Assembly: GCA_963693365.1 (NCBI GenBank)
Contig: CAVNZM010000003.1
Coordinates: 12,896,001 to 12,960,000 of the forward strand
Length of the DNA: 64,000 nt
Direction of reading: 5' to 3'
DNA from: Amoebidium appalachense
Taxonomy: Eukaryota > Ichthyosporea
In this document: positions 56,992 to 64,000 of the stretch, in pieces
Layout of the letters: each line of letters starts with the position of its first letter
How positions within the stretch are numbered: position 1 is the first letter of the stretch
The notes under the pieces: model-generated
The model's database searches: none
What the model was told of the DNA's origin: nothing
What the model saw: only the letters and a program-made list of their open reading frames with translations
Program-made: the position numbers and the translations under genes

Positions 56992-57532
56992 TTTAGTGAT
57001 GCGGGGCACAGGCGACTGTGTTAACTAAAGAGTGTAGTGATCTGTCTGCCAGTAGCATCTGATGCGTGTGAAGGCTGGTGGGGTGGGTGTTTAACTGCTT
57101 TTCTATCGGCACGCTGTAAGGGAATGCTTTATGATTATATCCAGCCTCTTGTGAAGCCGTTGCTAGTCAATGTGACGAGTGTTTCCTATTATTGACAGAC
57201 AAACCTTAAATAAGGCCATTACAAATTCGTAGATCCATGATCGTGATCTTGTGTAGATCAATCCCAAATTGAAGTTACCGGCATTTAGGGTCATATGGGT
57301 GCCAGTAAGGGCCAATCACCTTGTCAGATTGTTTTTTGGGATTAATAGCATCTCGGTTTTAACCGATCCGAAACTAACAGAGATGCTGATCCACTTTGTT
57401 TAATGTATGACTTGATCTTTTGCTTTTGAGTGCATATGAAGTATGTAGTTGTATTTGTGCCTTTCAGCCGGCCTTTTGTCTTTTTTTCTGTACACGACTA
57501 ATTGGTGCCGGTTTCAAGCACATGACCACACC
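56992..57532. other. Divergent intergenic region
   Basis: About 540 bases between the SET gene and the integrase gene with no convincing ORF. It is AT-richer, contains GATC-rich strings near 57232-57268 and 57362-57395, and a GGCCAATCACC CCAAT-type box near 57311. It probably holds both promoters. Confidence 0.45.
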
Positions 57533-60433
57533 ATGGCTACAGGGCCCCCTCTGCACATGCGCATGCACGCCACACATCATTTGGACCCGCTCAGCCATGC
57601 CCGCAGGCCGCCAGCCAGTAAAAAGGGCACCAACCCTGTGATGGTGTCTAAAGCATATGCGAAACAAGCACAAGCTGCCACACAAAAGCCGATCACCACT
57701 TCCCAATTCCCAGTTGAGCCACATAAAAACAGAAGCAGGAAAACATTCACTCTGCAGGTGCAGACAACCACGCCCAAGCCGCGTGAAAATGGACTAGCGC
57801 CAGTGCTCACTGTACAGGCACACACAGCCCCTCCAATGGTACCAGTGGCACACACAGGCACCCGCATACATTCGCAGAGGCCTACCCCCACCGTCTCAAC
57901 ACGTGTGTACATGGAGTTGGGGTCTTTGCCACCCACACCAGCAAATACCCGTCCCCACATTCCAGCCAGGCCACGGGCCAGCTCCCAGCCTGCCACAGCA
58001 CGTGTGCAGACTGTGGCCCCTGAGAGGGCACCCTCGCAGCCTGCACTGGCCCAAAGGCACTGGCAGGCAGTTGCCGGCCCTCCTGCTGGGAAACCTGCAC
58101 ATGCCCCCAGAAAGCACGTTGATCCCCCTGGTCACCGTGTGCTGCCAGGGCCGACCGCACCTACGCCACCTGGACCTGCTATACAAGCACAGAGGCCACC
58201 AATAGTGGGCCCTGCTGGGCCTGCAGGCGGGCATGTATACGAGCAGGAATTCAAGGCCAGAAACCTGCGCACCAGCCAGACCATTGAAATGGTCTCACAG
58301 CTGAATCCATATTACGTCCAGAATGGGAAGGTATTTTTTATGAACATTGCCACCGGCGAGAGCCGGGAGGTGGTGACCCGGGACAAAATCAGGGAGACTC
58401 TGCGCAGAGTGTGGTCGGATCCCAGCACGGGTAGCTTCAGGGGCCAGCGGTCACTGTTGGAAGTTGTGCAGCAAACGTATGTGGGCATCAACAAGCGAGA
58501 TGTGGCGCACTTCCTGCGCAATCAGCAGGTGCACATACAGACAAACATTGGCCGGAAAAAGCCGGTGTTTTCCCCTTTGGTGCCCGAGGCCCCACGTGTG
58601 TGGTTGCAGATGGACTATGTCCTGATGTATTCCTCGCGTCTAAATGATACCAGCGACAGGGTAACCAACCTGCCCAGGAAGAACCAAGGGGCCACCAGAC
58701 TGTTGAACATCATAGACATCTTTAGCAAGTATGCCTGGAGCTTTCCCATACAAGTGGCAAGCACGGAGAAGGTGATAGAGTGTCTTAAGCAGGTGCTTGC
58801 TTTCTTGCAAGCAATTGAGGATGAGAATGCACGCGCGCGCGGGGATCCAGCTGGGGGACGTCTTGGTGTAATCAAGCTACAGACGGACAACGATGTGACC
58901 TTCAAGGACGAATTTGAGAAATGGTGCAAACAGAATGGTATACGAAACGCATTCACAAGGTCGTATTCCCCGCGCGCCAATGGCGGGATTGAGCGATTCA
59001 ACAAGTCTATTAAACGTCAGTTGTTTCAGTACATGTTGTACAACAAAACACCGACATACCATGACAAGCTGGAGGATATGGTGTCTGCCTGCAACAATCT
59101 CACCCATATGACCACTGGTGCAAAGCCCATTGATGTTGTGTGCCTGGATCCTGCCTCCCCCCGTGACAGAGGCACTATAGAGGCTATCCGCAAACGCATA
59201 GCTGCACGTGCTGAGCAGATGGTGGAGAAGAGTCTCAAGCTTCTGAAGCTGGCGCCACTTGCTGTTGGGGACTATGTGATGGTGCGCGCAGATGTGCTGT
59301 ATCGCCAGCTGCGCATGTTTTCGGTGTCCCAGTGCATCTCCTTCAAAATCCATCTTTCGCGGTTGCTGTTCCGCATCCGCAAAGTACAGCCCAAAGACAA
59401 GTCGGTGGGGTGTGACCATGACAACTACTACCTCGATCTCTGGGTGGGGGAGCTGCCAAGAACCAGGAATACAGCGGGCTCCAACGTTGGCTTCATGGAG
59501 CTCAGGGATTCCAATGGAAAGGAGCTGCCATTCACGCGTGGTGACCTCACCAAAATAGAAGAACCGGGTGAATTCATGGGTGGGGTCGAGCCAGTAGTAG
59601 GCCCTCAAGAGCAGCAGCCTGACCAGCGCCTGTTTGACTGTGGCCCAGACGGCAAGGGCCCCTGCAAACCACGTGTGCGCAACGCCTATGCTCTCATGGG
59701 CTGGACCTCGCTAGAGCAACTGTTCAAGTATTCGTTTATTGGTGCAGGCCCCGCTGTTTCAGCGGACGGTGAGAAGAGCCTTGACATTGACCAAGTGAAG
59801 GCCATGAAGAATCGGAGGCTGTTTTCAATGCAACCGCGGGTCCCCCAGGCTCCTAGTGCACCAGTGGCACCGCACCCACCCCTGGTTGGTGTGGGTGAGC
59901 AGGGTGAAGGTAGAGCCACTGGCTTGGATGACGAAACAGACATTGGGCGATTGGGAGACGAAGTGAACGATGGTGTTGACCGCACACAATACCCCCCCTG
60001 GCCACCTGAAACCCAAGTGCTTGAGAAGCTGGATGCCATGAAGAACCAGGAACTCGCACAGCAAATACGTGAGACGAGGAACCCCGAGCCAGATGACAGG
60101 GTGCGTAGATACCCCCCATCCCGAATCCTGGCATTTGACTTTACAAATGAAATGTGGGTTTGCAAACCAGTTGATAGCCACCTGCTGGGCGAGCTGTTGC
60201 TCCGCAACCCAGACGGCTCTGGCAAGGGACAAAAGCTAAATCTGACCACTGACATATGCGAAAACCTTGATAGACAAACAAAAGAGTTCATGGTGTGGAG
60301 GCCCTTCAAAGATGGAGATCCCCAAGACGAGCTTCTGTGCAGAGACACTGTCCAAATGGGCCGCCATCGTGCTCCCCGCCAGCCACCACCCATTGAAGCG
60401 CCCCATCCAAGGAAACGGCGCAAGCATTCATAG
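57533..60433 (+). CDS. Polinton/Maverick-type (retroviral-like) integrase, 966 residues
   Basis: The first 240 residues are a Pro/Thr/Ala-rich disordered region. NPYYVQNGKVFFMNIATGE (about 260-280) resembles a WW motif. A Polinton-like N-terminal integrase region follows (VGINKRDVAHFLRNQQVH). The rve core has the DDE residues in LQMDYVLMY, KLQTDNDVTF and GGIERFNKSIK, with LLNIIDIFSKYAWSFPI and RSYSPRANGG between. The C-terminal 400 residues continue with beta-rich sequence (GDYVMVRADVLYRQL), an acidic linker and a basic tail (HPRKRRKHS). All catalytic residues are present. Such integrases insert Polintons and retroviruses; here it has no Polinton polymerase beside it in this window. It could mediate viral integration or be a captured enzyme. 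Confidence 0.82.
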   Translation: MATGPPLHMRMHATHHLDPLSHARRPPASKKGTNPVMVSKAYAKQAQAATQKPITTSQFPVEPHKNRSRKTFTLQVQTTTPKPRENGLAPVLTVQAHTAPPMVPVAHTGTRIHSQRPTPTVSTRVYMELGSLPPTPANTRPHIPARPRASSQPATARVQTVAPERAPSQPALAQRHWQAVAGPPAGKPAHAPRKHVDPPGHRVLPGPTAPTPPGPAIQAQRPPIVGPAGPAGGHVYEQEFKARNLRTSQTIEMVSQLNPYYVQNGKVFFMNIATGESREVVTRDKIRETLRRVWSDPSTGSFRGQRSLLEVVQQTYVGINKRDVAHFLRNQQVHIQTNIGRKKPVFSPLVPEAPRVWLQMDYVLMYSSRLNDTSDRVTNLPRKNQGATRLLNIIDIFSKYAWSFPIQVASTEKVIECLKQVLAFLQAIEDENARARGDPAGGRLGVIKLQTDNDVTFKDEFEKWCKQNGIRNAFTRSYSPRANGGIERFNKSIKRQLFQYMLYNKTPTYHDKLEDMVSACNNLTHMTTGAKPIDVVCLDPASPRDRGTIEAIRKRIAARAEQMVEKSLKLLKLAPLAVGDYVMVRADVLYRQLRMFSVSQCISFKIHLSRLLFRIRKVQPKDKSVGCDHDNYYLDLWVGELPRTRNTAGSNVGFMELRDSNGKELPFTRGDLTKIEEPGEFMGGVEPVVGPQEQQPDQRLFDCGPDGKGPCKPRVRNAYALMGWTSLEQLFKYSFIGAGPAVSADGEKSLDIDQVKAMKNRRLFSMQPRVPQAPSAPVAPHPPLVGVGEQGEGRATGLDDETDIGRLGDEVNDGVDRTQYPPWPPETQVLEKLDAMKNQELAQQIRETRNPEPDDRVRRYPPSRILAFDFTNEMWVCKPVDSHLLGELLLRNPDGSGKGQKLNLTTDICENLDRQTKEFMVWRPFKDGDPQDELLCRDTVQMGRHRAPRQPPPIEAPHPRKRRKHS

Positions 60434-61357
60434 CGGCCGCGTGACTGGCCGTGTGGACAGTATTGCACCCAGTGGTGCAGCCACAGCCCGTCTAACCGCT
60501 GACCTGTGGGCCCGCAGCAAGCGTGTACGCACCGCACCAACGTCCAGTGCAGCCCCAGTGCCCGTCTGCAAGCATGGTGTGTCCACCATTGCTGCGGCAA
60601 AGTCAGCGACCTCGCTGTCCGTGAAGTTGAGGAACTGGGGTGCTAGTGCGCAAAATACACTCACTGCTGCGGATTGTGCCTGCTCCAGGCTCTCGAACTG
60701 CCCCAGCTTTGTCTCGTTCCCGCTGCCCATGTGGCTGGGATTGCACGCAAAATACGCCTCAAACCATTTGCCGTGTCTGCGTACCCACTTCCCCCCTGTG
60801 TGTTTGGGCTTGAGCAGATTAAACCGAGCTGAGCGCACCACCAGCGCGCTTCTGCGGTTGTCATGTGGACCAAACCTGTGGTCTACATGCATGGCGCGTG
60901 CGACGGTGGGGGCCCTGTGGTCGTACATGACCAAGAGCTGGTGCAGCAGGGGGCCCTCGTACAGAGAAAGCTCCTGCCCCCCTAAGTACAGCCGCAGGTA
61001 GCCTGTGGGAGACTTGACCACACGCCCGCTTGGGCCCTTTGTCAGTTTGCAGTCAAGCACCAATGGCAGCCGCACCACCCAGGCCAGGTCACTGGGGTCT
61101 ACCATAAAGTGCAAACCATCCACGATGAATTTGCCTGTAGATGTGTCTATGTTGCTGATCTTCCCGGGCCGCTCATATTGCACACACAAGGTGAGCCCGG
61201 TGTATTTGTCTGTGCGGGCCACCAACCTGAATGCTTTGTGCTGTGGGAATCGCCGCGCCCACCCCACCAGTCTCTCGGTGCTCTCTGTGAGCCCGTGACG
61301 CACCATGAGCCGGAACCATGCAGGCCAGCTCCTGGTATATTCAAGGCATGTGGGCAT
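60428..61357 (-). CDS. HNH endonuclease with AP2-type DNA-binding domain
   Basis: A 309-residue protein from ATG 61355-61357. The central part has the HNH pattern MHVDHRFGPHDNRRSALVV (His-Asp-His...Asn) followed by FNLLKPKHTGGKWVRRHGKW and LGQFESLEQAQSAA, the usual HNH plus AP2-like layout of free-standing homing endonucleases. LLHQLLVMYDH before it fits the leading helix of the fold. The N-terminal 140 residues and the C-terminal tail are unassigned. Its stop overlaps the stop of the convergent integrase gene by a few bases. It could be a mobile endonuclease or a domesticated viral nuclease. Confidence 0.7.
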   Translation of the reverse strand: MPTCLEYTRSWPAWFRLMVRHGLTESTERLVGWARRFPQHKAFRLVARTDKYTGLTLCVQYERPGKISNIDTSTGKFIVDGLHFMVDPSDLAWVVRLPLVLDCKLTKGPSGRVVKSPTGYLRLYLGGQELSLYEGPLLHQLLVMYDHRAPTVARAMHVDHRFGPHDNRRSALVVRSARFNLLKPKHTGGKWVRRHGKWFEAYFACNPSHMGSGNETKLGQFESLEQAQSAAVSVFCALAPQFLNFTDSEVADFAAAMVDTPCLQTGTGAALDVGAVRTRLLRAHRSAVRRAVAAPLGAILSTRPVTRPL

Positions 61358-61435
61358 TGAAGTGTCGGAGGTGGTCCGTGTACCTATGCCAAATAAAAAA
61401 TGCAAAACACCACACTCTGGCTACTCGGCAACCAT

Positions 61436-61777
61436 TCAGCTCTGATACATGGCACGGGCCTGTGTGTGGCTAATTTGCTTCTTTCCCAGGTGCTTGTTCA
61501 GAAAGTTGTGCACATCCACTAGCCAGCCCACCAGAGTTTCCCGTGTGCGCAATCTGTTTTCGCTTAGCTGGAGCACCCCATGTGTAACCCCCCTTTTCCA
61601 GTGGTGCCGGCATTTTTCGCATGGCAGCACGTCAGCCAAATGCACAAAGAACCGCTTGTAACGCTGCCGGCACAAACGGCATGGCCGTGTAGGGTAGCCC
61701 AGAGTTATTGCATGCAGTGCTGGCCACATGTGTTTGCCCCAGTGTTTGGACACAAGATTTGGTCTTTTCTTGCACAT
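61436..61777 (-). CDS. Erv1/ALR-family thiol oxidase
   Basis: A 113-residue FAD-dependent sulfhydryl oxidase. Family features are KHWGKHMWPALHAITLGYP, the redox pair C53-x-x-C56 in LPCEKCRHHW, and VHNFLNKHLGKKQI (usual HNxVNxRLxKP). A second CRLC pair lies at about 33-36. NCLDVs such as poxviruses (E10) and African swine fever virus use this type of enzyme to form disulfides in cytoplasmic virion proteins. I start at ATG 61775-61777, where the family homology begins. Confidence 0.85.
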   Translation of the reverse strand: MCKKRPNLVSKHWGKHMWPALHAITLGYPTRPCRLCRQRYKRFFVHLADVLPCEKCRHHWKRGVTHGVLQLSENRLRTRETLVGWLVDVHNFLNKHLGKKQISHTQARAMYQS

Positions 61778-61927
61778 GTGGGTGTGAGTTGGGATGCTGC
61801 CAATAAAAACTGAAAACTGCACATACGCGCACACGCAATCCATGTGCAGCCATTGGGTACCACACATCAAGCCATGTCATTTTCAAATTCCCGCTTTATT
61901 GGTGGCTTCATGTATGTTTGCACTGGT

Positions 61928-62422
61928 TTAGTTTAATGTGTGTGCACCAACGCACATACGCTCTGCCAGATACAGGCTCCGCAGCACCACCTCTACGGTG
62001 GACTGTAGGGCGGAGGGGTCCACACTAGCAAGATCGCGGCTGTGTGTCTGGCAAAAGGCCGCCAGATGCCCTATCGCATCCGCCACACCCCGGAGCCCCT
62101 CTGCCCACTGAACCCGCAGCATGTTAGTGCACAGGTGTTGCTGTGCCTGTTCCAGGCAGTTGTCGATATGAGCAAGCCGACGCCGCACCAGGCTGTGTAA
62201 ACCCTCCTCCTTTTCATCTTTGTCTTCATCTGACCCAGTCTCGCTACTGGTGTCTGTGTCGCTGCCTGTTGAAGCACATTCGCTGCATGTACTGTCGCTC
62301 TCGGTGTCTGAGGCAGATGTCTCGCTTTCGGTGTCCATGCTCTCCAGCATGTGCCAACGCAGGAGGGTGCGCTCTTCTGCAGCACGTGGCTTGTGGGTGC
62401 GCTTTCCGTTGCGAAGCTGCAT
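61928..62422 (-). CDS. Acidic Ser-rich protein, 164 residues
   Basis: From ATG 62420-62422. A basic start (QLRNGKRTHKPR) is followed by an Asp/Glu/Ser/Thr-rich stretch (about residues 30-75, for example SETSASDTESDSTCSECAS) and a helical C-terminal half (GLRGVADAIGHLAAFCQTHS). The acidic stretch suggests a phosphoprotein. No family recognised. Confidence 0.55.
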   Translation of the reverse strand: MQLRNGKRTHKPRAAEERTLLRWHMLESMDTESETSASDTESDSTCSECASTGSDTDTSSETGSDEDKDEKEEGLHSLVRRRLAHIDNCLEQAQQHLCTNMLRVQWAEGLRGVADAIGHLAAFCQTHSRDLASVDPSALQSTVEVVLRSLYLAERMCVGAHTLN

Positions 62423-62489
62423 GACTGGTGGTCACCTATGCACAGAAAATTTCCGGCGCCAGCACCCAATATGCACAAGAGCTAGCATT

Positions 62490-63278
62490 TTAGTATATGC
62501 ACGGGGCTAGCCGGTGATACCACTGTGCAGAATGTGGGTTTACCTGTCCTACCTTGAACCACCTTCTGTTTCCTATTCCTCCTATAGCAGGTCCGTCCTT
62601 GTCACACCCCAGCCGGCCCCCATATCCTATCCACTCTTCTTTATCCAAGTCACGCAGTACCGTGGGGACCCAAACTTTATCAGACCCAGTAACGTCGCTG
62701 ACCACTCCCATTCCCCGCAACCACAGTCCCCCCTTTGGGTACATAGCGTGTGACCCGCGTGCGCAAAACACAACAGGCCTGCCATCCAGCCGCTTGACTA
62801 CGTCTTGGTAAGGCACCCATTTACCCTCGATATCACCATGTGCGCTGTAATACATGCGCCGGGGCTCCTGGTGCCCGGCTGCAAACACAAGATCCACGAA
62901 CTCCACATCCGCATTATGACAACCAATGTTGAACAGTGTGTACCCATCATTGTACGTGAAGAAGTAGACAAACATAAGATGAAGCTCGTTGTCTGTCACC
63001 CGGGCAGCATAATACACAGGCGCCGTATCGCTAGGTCCTGCCTCTTGTGGCAACGGTGCAATAGGCTCAAGGTATGTGTTGTATGATGAAGTCTGCCCCA
63101 GTTGATGTGCAGTGGGTTGGGCAACAACAAATGAGGGGTCTTCTATGTTTTTCATGTTGCAGAGAGCAAGGTAGCTTTCCAATGAGACAGGAAAATGTGT
63201 CTCTCCCTTGTGGAAGTGTAGCACTGGGCTAAACCGCACAGCCAGTGCTGCTGGGTCCCAACCACACGACTCCATCAT
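62490..63278 (-). CDS. Vps62-like protein
   Basis: A 262-residue protein with the Vps62/DUF946 pattern: RFSPVLHFHKGETHFPVSLE, APVYYAARVTDNELHLMFVY, NIGCHNADVEFVDLVF, MYYSAHGDIEGKWVPY, GRPVVFCARGSHAMYPKGG, and a late GRLGCDKDGPAIGG. The His/Asp-rich conserved strands suggest a carbohydrate- or metal-binding beta fold, but the family's role is not established. A diverged paralogue lies at 24362-25231. I start at ATG 63276-63278; the open frame runs to 63335 without another ATG. Confidence 0.65.
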   Translation of the reverse strand: MMESCGWDPAALAVRFSPVLHFHKGETHFPVSLESYLALCNMKNIEDPSFVVAQPTAHQLGQTSSYNTYLEPIAPLPQEAGPSDTAPVYYAARVTDNELHLMFVYFFTYNDGYTLFNIGCHNADVEFVDLVFAAGHQEPRRMYYSAHGDIEGKWVPYQDVVKRLDGRPVVFCARGSHAMYPKGGLWLRGMGVVSDVTGSDKVWVPTVLRDLDKEEWIGYGGRLGCDKDGPAIGGIGNRRWFKVGQVNPHSAQWYHRLAPCIY

Positions 63279-63364
63279 ATTGAAATACGCAGAAAAAAAT
63301 GGCTGACTTCTGCAGTGCGGTGTGTTCTCCGCCAATGAGCCACCTTGATATAGCAGTCACAAAA

Positions 63365-63863
63365 TCCCCCCCCCCCCCCCCCCCCTACTTCTTCACTTCT
63401 TCTTCTCCTCCCCCCCCCTCCCCACTCTTCTTCTCCCCCTTCTCCTTCCCCTTTCTTCTTTCTCCCCCCCCCCCCCCTCCCCTCCTTTCCCCTTCTTCTT
63501 TCTCCCCCCCCCCCCTCCCCTCCTTTCCCCTTCTTCTTTCTCCCCTCTCCCCTTGTCCTCGCACTTCCCCACTCTTCTTCCCCCCCTCCCCCCCCCCCTA
63601 CTTCTTCACTTCTTCTTCTCCTCCCCCTCCCCCTCCCCTCCCCACTCTTCTTCTCCCCCCTTCTCCTTCCCCTTTCTTCTTTCTCCCCCCCCCTCCCCTC
63701 CTTTCCCCTTCTTCTTTCTCCCCCCCCTCCCCTCCTTTCCCCTTCTTCTTTCTCCCCTCTCCCCTTATCCTCGCACTTCCCCACTCTTCTTTCCCCCCCC
63801 CTCCCCCCTTCTCCTTCCCCTTTCTTCCTCCCTCCCTCCCCCCCCCCCTCCCCCCCTCCCCCT
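63365..63863 (+). repeat. Polypyrimidine minisatellite (CTTCTTCT/CCCC)
   Basis: Nearly 500 bases of C/T on the plus strand. Blocks such as CTACTTCTTCACTTCTTCTTCTCC (63386 and 63599) and CTCCCCTCCTTTCCCCTTCTTC recur, showing tandem duplication of a unit of roughly 210 bases. It lies just upstream of the Vps62-like gene. The last 137 bases of the window contain no gene that I can see. Confidence 0.92.
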
Positions 63864-64000
63864 GGAACTTCTGTGTGTTCAAGTTGTTGTTTGTGCCCGA
63901 GCATATTGAGCAATTTGTTTGTTGTTTGTTGTTTTTATTTTGCTCTCATTGTGTCTAGGCCCCGCCCAGCACAGCCAACACAAAGGCCAAGTCACAAGCC

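Noticed and set aside
63299-63958. Pro/Ser/Phe-rich or Gly/Glu-rich ORFs at the right end
   Set aside because: Translations of the C/T minisatellite on either strand.

Overview
This window looks like part of a large double-stranded DNA virus genome of the nucleocytoplasmic (NCLDV, Nucleocytoviricota) type, or a copy of one integrated in a eukaryotic genome. The evidence is a double-jelly-roll major capsid protein, a poxvirus A22-like Holliday junction resolvase, an Erv1-type thiol oxidase, a herpes/PrimPol-like primase, a papain-like protease, two large fibre-like proteins, and tightly packed genes on both strands with TATA and CCAAT promoter elements. Eukaryotic features are also strong: one F-box gene with seven canonical introns, two nearly intact Ty1/copia retrotransposons, and long (GT)n microsatellites. 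The sequence alone does not settle free virus versus endogenous copy, and I cannot name the host.

Layout. 1-3.65 kb: an unknown partial gene, an unknown gene, then a glycosyltransferase of the GREB1/JBP-associated (JGT) type directly followed by a TET/JBP dioxygenase. 4.1-5.5 kb: major capsid protein. 5.6-11.4 kb: USP-like protein, an acidic protein with a probable intron, and an intronless F-box/LRR protein. 11.6-14.6 kb: a broken putative capsid-associated gene, a small gene, and the primase. 14.8-19.8 kb: small membrane proteins, an ADP-ribosyltransferase-fold protein, and a beta-helix fibre with a probable 55-nt intron. 20.4-25.2 kb: DEDDh exonuclease, unknown gene, C5-cytosine methyltransferase, membrane protein, and a Vps62-like protein. 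25.5-27.5 kb: an IS607-like element whose serine recombinase and TnpB nuclease are one continuous protein. 28.6-31.3 kb: the eight-exon F-box gene. 31.7-33.3 kb: SWIB protein and cyclin. 33.4-41.8 kb: a PhoD-like phosphatase gene cut in two by copia element 1. 42-45.1 kb: a repeat-rich fibre. 45.25-51.6 kb: copia element 2, inserted in a GT microsatellite. 52-57 kb: broken resolvase, membrane protein, cathepsin-like protease, zinc-finger protein, adenine methyltransferase, SET protein. 57.5-63.3 kb: a Polinton-type integrase, HNH/AP2 endonuclease, thiol oxidase, acidic protein, and a second Vps62-like protein.

The most interesting system is a possible DNA hypermodification pathway: a C5 methyltransferase could make 5mC, the TET/JBP enzyme could hydroxylate it (or thymine), and the adjacent JGT-like enzyme could glycosylate the hydroxyl. 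A second theme is host control: two F-box proteins plus a USP-like protein (ubiquitin), cyclin (cell cycle), SET and SWIB (chromatin), and an ADP-ribosyltransferase. A third theme is heavy mobile-element traffic: copia twice, fused IS607/TnpB, a Polinton-type integrase and an HNH nuclease.

Several genes are interrupted by frame changes. Two of these (beta-helix fibre, acidic protein) are explained by in-phase GT-AG introns. Others (resolvase, putative capsid-associated gene, both copia polyproteins) are more likely indels or assembly errors, several at C/G homopolymers.
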